This document shows, in pieces, positions 17,532 through 26,585 of a stretch of DNA of 64,000 nucleotides (position 1 is the first letter of the stretch; every line of letters starts with the position of its first letter). A program made the position numbers and the translations under genes. Under the pieces are notes generated by a model. That model did no database searches. It was not told the DNA's origin and saw only the letters and a list, made by a program, of their open reading frames with translations. The stretch is from Burkholderia diffusa (lineage in GTDB: Bacteria; Pseudomonadota; Gammaproteobacteria; Burkholderiales; Burkholderiaceae), in assembly GCF_001718315.1 (NCBI RefSeq), contig NZ_CP013363.1, positions 62,001 to 126,000 of the forward strand, written 5' to 3'.

Positions 17532-18578
17532 TCACGCCGAAACGGTGGACGTGCGGCGCGCGGCGCCCATCCGGCATGCGATCTGCAGCGCCTGCCAGGT
17601 CGCGCCGACGTCGGCCGTGCCGCGGCCCGCGATGTCATACGCGGTGCCGTGCGCGGGCGTCGTGATCGGCACGGGCAGCCCGCCCTGCACGGTCACGCCG
17701 CGCGAGAAGCCGAGCAGCTTGATCGCGATCTGCCCCTGGTCGTGGTACATCGTGACGATCGCCTGATAGTCGCCGGCCTGCGCCTTCAGGAAGATCGTGT
17801 CTGCCGGGAACGGGCCGTGGAACGGTGCATCGGTCGGCCAGTCGCGCGACTGCAGCTTGCGCACCGCCGGCTCGATGATGTCGACTTCCTCGCGGCCGCA
17901 GCTGCCGCCGTCGCCGCCGTGCGGGTTGAACGCGGCGATCGCGACCTTCGGCGCCGCGACGCCGTTCGCGAGCAGCGACCGGTAGATCAGTTCGGATGCC
18001 TGTTCGATCCGCTCGACGCTCAGCTGGGCCGCCGCATCCTTCAGCGGAATATGCGACGAGATCCGCGCGGTCCACAGCTCGCCGAGCGTGTTGAATTCGC
18101 AGAAGTAGCCGGTCACGCCGAGCGCGGCGGCGAAGTGGTGCAGCTCGTCGTCGTGCTCGAGCCCGCCGAGCTTCATCGCGTACTTGTTCAGCGGTGCGAA
18201 GCAGATCGCGTCGATATCGCCGGCGCGCGCGGCGTCGAGGCACAGGTCGAGCACGGTCAGCGTCGAGCGGCCGCCGGCCGCGCCGGGCTGGCCGACGGTG
18301 ACCTGCGCCGGATCGATCGTGTCGAGCGCGACGAACGCGGCGCGCGCCGTGGACGGCCGGCCGCGCACGGCGGCGAGCGACGCGACGGGCTCGACGTCGA
18401 CTGCCACGCCGGCGACGCGCTGGCCGGATTCCCACAGCCAGCGGTCGCCGATCAGCACGAGGTTCGCGCGGGATGTCGCGTCGGGCTGCGCGAGCAGCTT
18501 CGCGATCAGTTCGGCGCCGATGCCGGCGGGGTCGCCGAGGGTCAGCGCGACGACGGGCAGGGCGGCGGCGGTCGTCAT
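17532..18578 (-). CDS. PdxA-family 4-hydroxythreonine-4-phosphate dehydrogenase homologue
   Basis: 348 residues with the PdxA fold: [12 protein letters not shown] at the N-terminus, and the three metal-binding histidines in [20 protein letters not shown] and [14 protein letters not shown]. Catabolic PdxA2 proteins oxidise 4-phospho-threonate or -erythronate and are normally paired with a DUF1537 kinase. None is present here; instead the neighbours are an aldonate dehydratase and an aldolase. It is the first gene of the operon. It may oxidise a phosphorylated or unphosphorylated acid-sugar intermediate. A duplicated vitamin B6 gene is less likely in this context. Confidence 0.85.
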   Translation of the reverse strand: MTTAAALPVVALTLGDPAGIGAELIAKLLAQPDATSRANLVLIGDRWLWESGQRVAGVAVDVEPVASLAAVRGRPSTARAAFVALDTIDPAQVTVGQPGAAGGRSTLTVLDLCLDAARAGDIDAICFAPLNKYAMKLGGLEHDDELHHFAAALGVTGYFCEFNTLGELWTARISSHIPLKDAAAQLSVERIEQASELIYRSLLANGVAAPKVAIAAFNPHGGDGGSCGREEVDIIEPAVRKLQSRDWPTDAPFHGPFPADTIFLKAQAGDYQAIVTMYHDQGQIAIKLLGFSRGVTVQGGLPVPITTPAHGTAYDIAGRGTADVGATWQALQIACRMGAARRTSTVSA

Positions 18579-18700
18579 GCGGCTTCTCCGTGGCGGGCGG
18601 CGGGCGATTGCGTGTTCATGCGGTGTCTCCGGTGGCGGCGCGCGGCCGTTGGTGTATGGGGTTCATGCTAGGTAGACGGAATGAGTCGGTAAATTGAAAA

Positions 18701-18720
18701 CTCTTGATGAACCGATAACC
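18701..18720 (-). promoter_or_regulatory. Candidate LysR site upstream of the pdxA-like operon
   Basis: On the minus strand the site begins GGTTATC and continues with ATCA. It resembles the sequence at 21254-21273 upstream of the second MFS gene (13 of 20 positions, including all of GGTTATC). It lies 123 bp upstream of the operon start codon and immediately in front of the divergent LysR gene. Confidence 0.4.
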
Positions 18721-18733
18721 TGGAGTAATCGAA

Positions 18734-19678
18734 ATGGGCTCGATCGATCGACGAGACTCGACTCCCCAGTTGCTGAACCGGCTGCGGATGCGGCAGATCG
18801 CGCTGCTGCTCGCGGTGGATGAATGCTCGACGCTGCGCGCGGCGGCCGCGCAGCTCGGCCTCACGCAGCCGGCCGCGACGAAGATGCTGGCCGAACTGGA
18901 AAGCGCGCTCGGCCAGCGGCTGTTCGATCGCGTCGGGCGCGGGCTCGTGCTGAACCCGGCCGGCGAGCGCGTGCTCGGCTATTTCCGCGGAATCCGGGGC
19001 AGCATGGAGGCGCTCAATCGCGAGCTCGGCGAGCTGCAGCTGGGCAGTGCGGGACGGCTGGCGATCGGCAGCATCATGGCGGCGTCGCCAGGGCGGCTGA
19101 CCGAGGCGCTGGTCCAGCTGAAGGCGCGTTATCCGCTGTTGGCGATCGACATCGCGGTCGATACCAGCGACCGGCTGATGCCGCAACTGCGCGAAGGCGT
19201 GCTCGAAGTGGTGATCGGCCGCAACGCCGGCACCGATTGCGACTTCCGCGTGGTGGACGACGAGGCGCTCGCGATCATCGCGGGCCGTGACCATCCGCTC
19301 GCGGGCGCCGGGCCGGTCGAATTCGATGCGCTGCTCGACTACACGTGGATCCTGCAGCCGGCCGGGAGCCCGGCGCGCGAGGTCGTCGAGCGCGAGTTCC
19401 GCGCGCGTCACCAGCCGATGCCGCGCGGGCTCGTCGAAACGGGCTCGATCCTGACGACGATGAACCTCGTCGACCGTTCGCGAATGCTCGGCGTGATTCC
19501 GCTGACGGTCGCACAGCGCAACGCGGCGCACGGGCTCGTCGCGATCCTCGACTACACGCTCGACCAGAAGCTGCCGTCGTACGGGAGCCTCGTGCGGCGT
19601 GACCGGCCGCTCAGCATTCCGGCGCAGCAGTTTCTCGCGCTGTTTCATCGGGAAGATGGGCAGCGCGATGACGATTGA
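18734..19678 (+). CDS. LysR-type regulator of the sugar-acid operon
   Basis: 314 residues. The winged helix-turn-helix is at about 20-75 (LRAAAAQLGLTQPAATKMLAE) and the effector domain follows (about 95-300). The ATG at 18734 has GGAG 9 bases upstream. It is transcribed divergently from the pdxA-like operon with a 155-bp shared region, the classic arrangement for a LysR controlling its neighbour. A second MFS gene, oriented towards this gene, carries a similar upstream motif and may be part of the regulon. Confidence 0.9.
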   Translation: MGSIDRRDSTPQLLNRLRMRQIALLLAVDECSTLRAAAAQLGLTQPAATKMLAELESALGQRLFDRVGRGLVLNPAGERVLGYFRGIRGSMEALNRELGELQLGSAGRLAIGSIMAASPGRLTEALVQLKARYPLLAIDIAVDTSDRLMPQLREGVLEVVIGRNAGTDCDFRVVDDEALAIIAGRDHPLAGAGPVEFDALLDYTWILQPAGSPAREVVEREFRARHQPMPRGLVETGSILTTMNLVDRSRMLGVIPLTVAQRNAAHGLVAILDYTLDQKLPSYGSLVRRDRPLSIPAQQFLALFHREDGQRDDD

Positions 19679-19861
19679 AGTGACGCAGGGCGGGCTACGC
19701 GTCGCTGTTCACCGACCGCTGAACGGCGCGCGTGGTGCGCGCGACGACGGCGACGCGGCCCGCAGCGGCGTGCCGGATGCGGCGCGTGAACCCGCAGAGA
19801 AAGCTTCAGCGTGCAGCTGGCACGACCGGCGCTCGATCGTGGCGACGGCGCGGAGCGCGCT

Positions 19862-21157
19862 TCAGCGTGCCGACGGCGCGGCCGGCGCTTCGGCGAGTGA
19901 CGCCATCGATTCCGACAGCGCACGATCCGGCCGAATCCGCAGCGCGGCGACGATGCCGATCAGCAGCATCGCGACGGACCCGACGAACGGCACCGTCCAG
20001 CTGCCTGTGTGGTCGACGAGATAGCCGAACAGGATCGGCGACAGAATCCCCGCGATCGCCGAGCCGGCGTTCATCATCCCGCTCGCGATGCCCGCATGCG
20101 TCGGCGCGATGTCGCTCGGCACGGCCCAGATCGGCCCGATCGTCAGTTCGAGGCACAGGAACGACCCGGACAGGCACAGCGCGATGCCGGCCGTCGAATG
20201 CACGAACGCGAGCGGCAGCATGCAGGCGAGTGCGCCGGTGAAGCTCGCGACGATCACGCTCTGGCGCGACAGCGCGAGATTGCCGGTCTTGCGATAGATG
20301 CGGTCGCACAGCCAGCCGCCGAGCGTGTCGCCGACGACGCCCGCGAAAAACACGCCGGACGCGAACAGCGCAGTCGACTTCAGGTCGAGGCCCTTGCCGT
20401 TCAGGAAGAACGTCGGCAGCCACGTGAAGAACAGCCACGCGGTCCAGCCGTAGCAGAAGTACACGAAGATCGTCGGCGCCATCCGGCGGAACAGCGGCCC
20501 CCACGGCGTCGGGCCCGACGCCGTGGCCGGCCGGGCGGCGGCAGCGGTGCGCGCGCGGCCATTGCCGTCGTCGCGGTCGCCGCCGCCGCGCGGGTACTCG
20601 CGGAAGCCGACGATCCACCACACGAGCCACACCAGCGTCACCGCGCCGATCACGAAGAACGCCGCGCGCCACGACAGCCATGTCATCAGCGCGGCGACGA
20701 TCGGCGGCGTGACCGCGTTGCCGAGTCGTGAGAACGAATGCGTGAAGCCTTGCACGACGCCGCGCCGCTCGCGCGAGAACCAGTGCGTGATCGCGCGGGC
20801 CTGCGCGGGCAGCGTCGCGCCTTCGCCGATTCCGAGCAGCAGGCGGGCGGCGAACAGCAGCGCGAGGCTGTGTACGAGCCCCGTCATGAACGTCGATGCG
20901 ACCCAGATGAGCCCGCAGCCGATCAGCGTGATGCGGGCGCCGACGCGATCGGCGATCCAGCCGCCGAAGATCTGGCAGATCGCGTACGAATACGCGAACG
21001 CCGAGAAGGCGATGCCGAGCTCGGTGTTCGACAGGCCAAGTTCGGCCTTGATCGCGCCGGCCGCGGTCGCGAGGTTTACGCGGTCGACGTAGAGGATGAA
21101 CGAAAGCGCGCACAGCAGCCACAGCGTGTGGCGCCGTTGACGGTGATCGGCAGGCAT
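19862..21157 (-). CDS. MFS transporter, ACS type (second sugar-acid carrier)
   Basis: 431 residues from ATG 21157, chosen because GGAG lies 8 bases upstream; a GTG at 21166 has no room for a binding site. Helix 1 reads TLWLLCALSFILYVDRVNLA, the ACS-family signature, and the loop 4-5 region LGIGEGATLPAQARAITHWF is also typical. It is a paralogue in type to the carrier at 13989-15281. Convergent with the LysR gene at 18734-19678; a related upstream motif suggests shared control. Substrate unknown, likely an organic or sugar acid. Confidence 0.88.
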   Translation of the reverse strand: MPADHRQRRHTLWLLCALSFILYVDRVNLATAAGAIKAELGLSNTELGIAFSAFAYSYAICQIFGGWIADRVGARITLIGCGLIWVASTFMTGLVHSLALLFAARLLLGIGEGATLPAQARAITHWFSRERRGVVQGFTHSFSRLGNAVTPPIVAALMTWLSWRAAFFVIGAVTLVWLVWWIVGFREYPRGGGDRDDGNGRARTAAAARPATASGPTPWGPLFRRMAPTIFVYFCYGWTAWLFFTWLPTFFLNGKGLDLKSTALFASGVFFAGVVGDTLGGWLCDRIYRKTGNLALSRQSVIVASFTGALACMLPLAFVHSTAGIALCLSGSFLCLELTIGPIWAVPSDIAPTHAGIASGMMNAGSAIAGILSPILFGYLVDHTGSWTVPFVGSVAMLLIGIVAALRIRPDRALSESMASLAEAPAAPSAR

Positions 21158-21554
21158 GTGTCTCACTCCATGTTCGTGCGCGGCGTTGCAATGACGTCGC
21201 GTTCACTGGTCGGCCCAGCATCGCGCGCCGGAGGAGACACCGTCTAATGAATCTTTTGGATCAGTTGATAACCGGAGGCGTTCGGTTTGGCCGCGATCGG
21301 GCCTCGGGACGGGCACGGCGGAGGGCTCGAGGGCTCGCGGCGTGACGCGCGGATAGCCGCGCGCACCGGCGTCGCCGCGACGCGAATTTTCGACGGACAC
21401 CGACATGCCGCGCGCCGAGAAGAGAGCCGGCGAAACCAGTGCGATCTACGAGCCCGCCGTTGCCGGGTTGGCACTCATCGCCAGCTTTTGTAAAGAAGCC
21501 ACGGCAGCGCGATCGAATGACGCGCGCCTGTCGCACAGGCACGCGTCGCCACAC
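21158..21554. other. Intergenic region upstream of the second ACS carrier
   Basis: About 400 bp with no convincing gene on either strand; all frames are short or of shadow type. The part at 21240-21290 is AT-richer, contains the LysR-like motif and probably the MFS promoter. The rest (21300-21550) shows nothing I can name. Confidence 0.5.
21254..21273 (-). promoter_or_regulatory. Candidate LysR site upstream of the second ACS carrier
   Basis: Minus-strand sequence opens with GGTTATC and continues to a GATCC-type half, matching the site at 18701-18720 in order and orientation. It lies 97 bp upstream of the MFS start codon. Evidence is the shared motif only. Confidence 0.35.
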
Positions 21555-21710
21555 TCAAATGCGCCCCATCAGCACCAGTATCACGACGATGACGACGATC
21601 AGCCCGACCGAGCCCGACGGCCAGTAGCCCCAGCTTCGGCTGTGCGGCCATGCCGGAAATGCGCCGATGAGCAGCAGAATCAGAACGATGATAAGGATCG
21701 TACCGAGCAT
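21555..21710 (-). CDS. DUF3309-type small hydrophobic membrane protein
   Basis: 51 residues from ATG 21710, with AGGAGG 7 bases upstream. Two membrane segments (GTILIIVLILLLIGAF and GLIVVIVVILVLMG) flank PAWPHSRSWGYWPSG, the invariant core of DUF3309. Proteins of this family are small, widespread in proteobacteria and of unknown function. It stands alone, divergent from the next cluster. Confidence 0.85.
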   Translation of the reverse strand: MLGTILIIVLILLLIGAFPAWPHSRSWGYWPSGSVGLIVVIVVILVLMGRI

Positions 21711-21916
21711 CGCACCCTCCTGAACGTGGTGACATGACGGTGGCTCCTGCCGCAATCCCCGTGCCGCGGCGAGAAGCCGGACGAAGGCCGGCACAAGCGC
21801 GCTGTATGAATCCGCGGAATTCATGCGATGAATGCCGGACGATTCAGAAAATAAATTTCAAAAATGCATCCCCGCTCGCTATGCTGGGCCTTCGGTTTCC
21901 CTCAGGCGGGCATGCA

Positions 21917-22591
21917 ATGGCTGAACTTTTTCTGGTGCGGCACGGGCAGGCGTCGTTCGGCACGGACGACTACGATCGGCTGTCCGCGGCTGGCGACCAG
22001 CAGGGCGTCTGGCTCGGTGAATATTTCGCGCGGCAGGGCCTGACGTTCGACCGTGTGATTTGCGGCACGATGAACCGGCATGCGCAGACGGTCGATGCGA
22101 TCCTGCGCGGGATGGGCGGCGAAGGCGCGCGGGTCGACCGCCATCCCGGCCTGAACGAATACGACTTCCACGGGCTGTTCGCGGCCGCCGCGAGCGACTA
22201 TCCGGAGATCGCGCGGCTCGCGGCGGGCTCGATGAAGGAACACTTTCGCGCGCTGCGGCAGGTGCTGCACCTTTGGGCCGACGACAAGCTGGGCGACACC
22301 GCACCCGAGACCTGGGCGCATTTCCAGCAACGCGTCGCCGACGCCCGCGCCGCGATCCGCCAGGCCGGCAACCAGCGCGTGCTCGCGGTGAGCTCCGGCG
22401 GCCCGATTGCGGTGACCGTGCAGCAGGTGCTCGGCGCGCCGCCGTCGAGCGCGATCGCGCTGAACCTGCAGATCCGCAACAGCAGTCTTTCGCAGTTTTT
22501 CTTCAACGCCGAAGCGTTCCACTTGGCGTCGTTCAACGGCATCCCGCATCTCGAGGATCCGGAACGCCACACGTGGCGCACCTACGGCTGA
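21917..22591 (+). CDS. Histidine phosphatase (phosphoglycerate mutase family)
   Basis: 224 residues. The N-terminal LVRHGQAS contains the catalytic RHG with the phospho-accepting His; RVICGTMNRHAQTVDAIL and the second catalytic His in VLAVSSGGPIAV complete the fold. The last motif lacks the usual His (S-S-G-G instead of S-H-G), so catalysis may be altered. It begins the cluster ending at the LysR gene at 27491 and is 20 bp from the kinase-like gene, so the pair may add and remove a phosphate on the same intermediate. Confidence 0.85.
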   Translation: MAELFLVRHGQASFGTDDYDRLSAAGDQQGVWLGEYFARQGLTFDRVICGTMNRHAQTVDAILRGMGGEGARVDRHPGLNEYDFHGLFAAAASDYPEIARLAAGSMKEHFRALRQVLHLWADDKLGDTAPETWAHFQQRVADARAAIRQAGNQRVLAVSSGGPIAVTVQQVLGAPPSSAIALNLQIRNSSLSQFFFNAEAFHLASFNGIPHLEDPERHTWRTYG

Positions 22592-22611
22592 CCCTACGAA
22601 CGATCGCGACG

Positions 22612-23643
22612 ATGACGAACCCTTCCCAGCCCCTGGACGTAGCCCGCCTCACGCGCTATCTGGAAGCGCACGTGCCGGGTTTCGAAGGCCCGCTCGACAT
22701 GGAGAAGTTTGCCGGCGGCCAGTCGAATCCGACCTTCCTGCTGCACGCGAAGAGCGGCCGCTACGTGCTGCGCCGCCAGCCGCCCGGCGAATTGCTGAAA
22801 TCCGCGCACGCGGTCGATCGCGAATTCCGCGTGCTGAGCGCGCTGTCCGGCACGGCGGTGCCGGTCGCGCATCCGTATCACCTGTGCGAAGACCGCGACG
22901 TGATCGGCAGCCTCTTCTACGTGATGAGCTTCGACGACGGGCGGATCTTCTGGGATCCGGCACTGCCGGAGTTGCCGAAGGCCGATCGCGCGCGCTGCTA
23001 CGACGCGCTGCTGCGCACGATGGCCGCGCTGCATGACGTGGACGTCGACGCAGTGGGCCTTGCCGACTACGGGCGCCCCGGCAATTACTTCGAGCGTCAG
23101 ATCGGCGTATGGACGAAGCAGTATCGCGCGGCGGAAACGGAGCGCCTCGACGCGATGGAGACGCTGATCGACTGGCTGCCGAAGGCGTGCCCGGAGGACA
23201 CGGGCCGACCCGCGCTCGTGCACGGCGACTTCCGCATCGACAACCTGATGTTCGCGCGCGACGACTATCGCGTGCAGGCCGTGCTCGACTGGGAGCTGTC
23301 GACGCTCGGCAACCCGCTCGCCGATCTCGCGTATTTCTGCATGTGCCTCCGGTTGCCGTCGGGCGGCCAGGTGCGCGGGCTCGCCGGCCAGGATCGCGAT
23401 GCACTCGGTATTCCCGACGAAGCGGCGATCGTCGCGCGCTATTGCGAACTGCGCGGGATCGAGCCGATCCGCGACTGGCACTTCTATCTCGCGTTCAGTT
23501 TCTTCCGGCTCGCGGCGATCGCGCAGGGCGTGAAGGCGCGCGCGCTGCAGGGCAACGCGTCGAGCGAGCAGGCGCTGCGCGTGGGCGCGATGGCCGGCCG
23601 GCTGGCCGAGATGGCCGTCGATGTGATCGGCGCGCATCGCTGA
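22612..23643 (+). CDS. APH-type kinase (ACAD10/11 or LvaA-like phosphotransferase)
   Basis: 343 residues of the aminoglycoside/choline kinase fold. FAGGQSNPTFLL is the phosphate-binding loop, YVLRRQPPG the ATP-lysine region, LVHGDFRIDNLMF the catalytic Brenner motif and AVLDWELSTLGNPLADLA the metal-binding DxE/D motif. Stretches such as RRQPPGELLKSAH are characteristic of the kinase half of human ACAD10/ACAD11 and of bacterial LvaA, which phosphorylates 4-hydroxyacyl-CoA. The following SDR, SDR and acyl-CoA dehydrogenase genes complete that picture. The start at ATG 22612 lies 20 bp after the phosphatase gene. Confidence 0.88.
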   Translation: MTNPSQPLDVARLTRYLEAHVPGFEGPLDMEKFAGGQSNPTFLLHAKSGRYVLRRQPPGELLKSAHAVDREFRVLSALSGTAVPVAHPYHLCEDRDVIGSLFYVMSFDDGRIFWDPALPELPKADRARCYDALLRTMAALHDVDVDAVGLADYGRPGNYFERQIGVWTKQYRAAETERLDAMETLIDWLPKACPEDTGRPALVHGDFRIDNLMFARDDYRVQAVLDWELSTLGNPLADLAYFCMCLRLPSGGQVRGLAGQDRDALGIPDEAAIVARYCELRGIEPIRDWHFYLAFSFFRLAAIAQGVKARALQGNASSEQALRVGAMAGRLAEMAVDVIGAHR

Positions 23644-23692
23644 CATCGCCGCGCGGCGGCACGACAAGACATCAATGGAGGAGCACAGCAAC

Positions 23693-24457
23693 ATGGCAAC
23701 GAATCTGTTCGACCTGACGGGCAAGATCGCGCTGGTGACGGGCGCGAGCCGCGGCATCGGCGAGGAAATCGCGAAGCTGCTCGCGCAGCAGGGCGCGCAC
23801 GTGATCGTGTCGAGCCGCAAGCTCGACGACTGCCAGGCGGTCGCGGACGCGATCGTCGCGGCGGGCGGCCGCGCCGAAGCGCTGGCATGCCATGTCGGGC
23901 GACTGGAGGACATCGCCGCGACGTTCGAGACGATCCGCGGCAAGCATGGCCGGCTCGACATCCTCGTGAACAACGCGGCCGCGAATCCGTATTTCGGGCA
24001 CATCCTCGATACCGATCTCGCCGCGTATGAAAAGACCGTCGACGTGAACATTCGCGGCTACTTCTTCATGTCGGTCGAGGCCGGCAGGATGATGAAGGCG
24101 CAGGGTGGCGGCGCGATCGTCAATACCGCGTCGGTGAATGCGCTGCAGCCGGGCGACCGCCAGGGCATCTACTCGATCACGAAGGCCGCGGTCGTCAACA
24201 TGACGAAGGCGTTCGCGAAGGAATGCGGGCCGTTCGGCATCCGCGTGAACGCGCTGCTGCCGGGCCTCACGAAGACGAAATTCGCGGGCGCGCTGTTCGC
24301 CGATCAGGACATCTACGAAACCTGGATGGCCAAGATTCCGCTGCGCCGCCACGCGGAGCCGCGCGAGATGGCCGGCACCGTGTTGTATCTCGTGTCGGAC
24401 GCGGCGAGCTACACGAATGGCGAATGCATCGTCGTCGACGGCGGTCTGACGATCTGA
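23693..24457 (+). CDS. SDR family oxidoreductase (first of two)
   Basis: 254 residues from ATG 23693 with GGAGGAG 10-16 bases upstream. Classical short-chain dehydrogenase: the NAD(P) motif is TGASRGIGEE, NNAA at the core strand, and the catalytic Ser-Tyr-Lys in NTASVNAL and YSITKAAV. The fatty-acid/acyl-CoA type oxidoreductases of this family fit an operon with an acyl-CoA dehydrogenase. Substrate not determined. Confidence 0.9.
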   Translation: MATNLFDLTGKIALVTGASRGIGEEIAKLLAQQGAHVIVSSRKLDDCQAVADAIVAAGGRAEALACHVGRLEDIAATFETIRGKHGRLDILVNNAAANPYFGHILDTDLAAYEKTVDVNIRGYFFMSVEAGRMMKAQGGGAIVNTASVNALQPGDRQGIYSITKAAVVNMTKAFAKECGPFGIRVNALLPGLTKTKFAGALFADQDIYETWMAKIPLRRHAEPREMAGTVLYLVSDAASYTNGECIVVDGGLTI

Positions 24458-24464
24458 GCGCGCG

Positions 24465-25223
24465 ATGAAACTCGACAGCTACGCCGGCCAAGCCGTGATG
24501 ATCACCGGCGCCGCGAGCGGCTTCGGCGCGCTGCTCGCGAGCGAGCTGGCCGCGATGGGCGCGCGGCTCGCGCTCGGCGACCTGAACGAGGCGGCGCTCG
24601 AACATGTGGCCGCGCCGCTGCGCGCGGCCGGCGCCGACGTGATCGCGCAGCGCTGCGACGTGCGCATCGAAGCCGAGGTCGCGGCGCTGGTGCAGGCGGC
24701 GGTCGCGCGCTTCGGGCGGCTCGACGTCGGCATCAACAACGCGGGCGTCGCGCCGCCGCTGAAGGCGCTGATCGATACCGAGGAAGCCGATCTCGACCTG
24801 AGCTTCGCGGTCAACGCGAAAGGCGTGTTCTTCGGGATGAAGCACCAGATTCGCCAGATGCTCGCGCAGCGCGAAGGCGTGATCCTCAACGTCGCGTCGA
24901 TGGCCGGGCTCGGCGGCGCGCCGAAGCTCGCCGCCTACGCGGCGTCGAAACATGCGGTGGTCGGGCTCACGAAGACGGCTGCGCTCGAATATGCGCGGCA
25001 TGGCATTCGCGTGAACGCGGTGTGCCCGTTCTACAGCACGACGCCGATGGTGACCGACAGCGACATCGGCGATCGCCAGGATTTTCTCGCGCAGGGCTCG
25101 CCGATGAAACGGCTCGGCCGCCCCGAGGAAATCGTCGCGACGATGCTGACGCTGTGCGCGAAGGAAAACACCTATCTGACCGGGCAGGCCGTCGCCGTCG
25201 ACGGCGGGGTCTCGGCCTTCTGA
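24465..25223 (+). CDS. SDR family oxidoreductase (second of two)
   Basis: 252 residues, starting 7 bp after the first SDR. Nucleotide-binding TGAASGFGALLASEL (TGxxxGxG), NNAG, catalytic Ser in NVASMAGL and Tyr-Lys in YAASKHAV. The two SDRs are only moderately alike and so are unlikely to be a recent duplication. Probably oxidises a hydroxyacyl intermediate in the same pathway as the kinase and acyl-CoA dehydrogenase. Confidence 0.9.
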   Translation: MKLDSYAGQAVMITGAASGFGALLASELAAMGARLALGDLNEAALEHVAAPLRAAGADVIAQRCDVRIEAEVAALVQAAVARFGRLDVGINNAGVAPPLKALIDTEEADLDLSFAVNAKGVFFGMKHQIRQMLAQREGVILNVASMAGLGGAPKLAAYAASKHAVVGLTKTAALEYARHGIRVNAVCPFYSTTPMVTDSDIGDRQDFLAQGSPMKRLGRPEEIVATMLTLCAKENTYLTGQAVAVDGGVSAF

Positions 25224-25261
25224 ACCGAACGAACGGAAAACGGAATCTCGAGGAGTCGATC

Positions 25262-26506
25262 ATGGACTTTGGCTACACCCCGAAAGTGGAAGAACTGCGC
25301 GAGCGCGTGCGTGCGTTCATGGACGCGCATATCGTGCCGCGCATCCGTCAGTGGAACGAGGAAGTGCACGCGGGGCAGTATCCCGTGTCGTTCATGGAGG
25401 AGCTGAAGGAGCGCGCGAAGGCCGAAGGGCTGTGGAACCTGTTCCTGCCGCACCTGAAGGACGACGAGCCGGGCACGGCCCTGACGAACCTCGAATACGC
25501 GCCGCTCGCCGAGATCATGGGGCGCGTGGGCTGGGCGTCGGAGGTGTTCAACTGCAACGCGCCGGATACCGGCAACATGGAGCTGCTGCACATGTTCGCG
25601 ACGCCCGAGCAGCGCGAACAGTGGCTGCTGCCGCTCTTGCGCGGCGAGATCCGTTCGGCGTTCGCGATGACGGAGCCTGACGTCGCGTCGTCGGACGCGA
25701 CCAACATCACGACGCGCATCGAGCGCGTGGGCGACGAATACGTGATCAATGGCCGCAAGTGGTTCATCACGAACGCCGCGCATCCGAACTGCCGGATCTT
25801 CATCGTGATGGGCAAGACCGACCCGCAAGCGGAATCGCACCAGCAGCAGAGCATGATCCTCGTGCCGCGCGACACGCCGGGCGTGACGGTCATGCGCAAC
25901 ATCACGGTGGTCAATCACTACGCGCCCGAAGGACACTGCGAGATCACGTTCGACAACGTGCGCGTGCCGGCGCGCAACCTGCTCGGCGAGGAAGGCAGCG
26001 GCTTCGCGCTCGCACAGGCGCGCCTCGGGCCGGGCCGGATTCATCACTGCATGCGTTCGATCGGCGCGGCCGAGCTCGCGCTGGAACTGATGATCGACCG
26101 CGCGCAGTCGCGCGAAGCATTCGGCAAGCCGCTGAATCGGCACGGCACGATCGGCGAATGGATCGCGCGCTCGCGCATCGAGATCGACCAGGCGCGCCTG
26201 CTGGTGCTGAAGGCCGCATGGATGATCGACAAGGTCGGCGCGAAGGCGGCGCGCAAGGAAATCTCGATGATCAAGGCGCTCGTGCCGGCCGTGTACACGG
26301 ATGTGTGCGATCGCGCGATGCAGGTGTTCGGCGCGATGGGCCTGAGCCCCGACACGCCGCTCGCCGATCTGTGGACCTGGGGTCGCGCGCTGCGCTTCGC
26401 CGACGGCCCGGACGAGGTGCACCTGCAGGCGATCGCACGCATGGAGATCAAGGACGCGGTGCGCGGCTCGACCGAACCGTACCTGACGCGGCCGCTGCGC
26501 GGCTGA
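25262..26506 (+). CDS. Acyl-CoA dehydrogenase (ACAD10/11-like)
   Basis: 414 residues, FAD-dependent. Typical blocks are FAMTEPDVASSDATNI (FAD contact), NGRKWFITNAAH, and the C-terminal QVFGAMGLSPDTPLADLW. In the position of the usual catalytic base this subgroup has other residues; the stretch GPGRIHHCMRSIGAAE is the pattern of the ACAD10/11 and LvaC group. In that group the enzyme works with the kinase to eliminate phosphate from 4-phosphoacyl-CoA. A normal beta-oxidation dehydrogenase is the alternative. ATG at 25262 has GGAG 10 bases upstream. Confidence 0.9.
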   Translation: MDFGYTPKVEELRERVRAFMDAHIVPRIRQWNEEVHAGQYPVSFMEELKERAKAEGLWNLFLPHLKDDEPGTALTNLEYAPLAEIMGRVGWASEVFNCNAPDTGNMELLHMFATPEQREQWLLPLLRGEIRSAFAMTEPDVASSDATNITTRIERVGDEYVINGRKWFITNAAHPNCRIFIVMGKTDPQAESHQQQSMILVPRDTPGVTVMRNITVVNHYAPEGHCEITFDNVRVPARNLLGEEGSGFALAQARLGPGRIHHCMRSIGAAELALELMIDRAQSREAFGKPLNRHGTIGEWIARSRIEIDQARLLVLKAAWMIDKVGAKAARKEISMIKALVPAVYTDVCDRAMQVFGAMGLSPDTPLADLWTWGRALRFADGPDEVHLQAIARMEIKDAVRGSTEPYLTRPLRG

Positions 26507-26585
26507 GCGGCGCACCGCGCGGGAAGGCGACGTGGGCGAACGGGAGGCGCACGGCGTATTAAGATGCCGGCAAGGAGATCCGGCG

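Noticed and set aside
15383-17638. Apparent 751-residue fusion including the DapA-like protein
   Set aside because: The N-terminal 445 codons are a shifted frame of the dehydratase gene; the real gene begins at ATG 16300.
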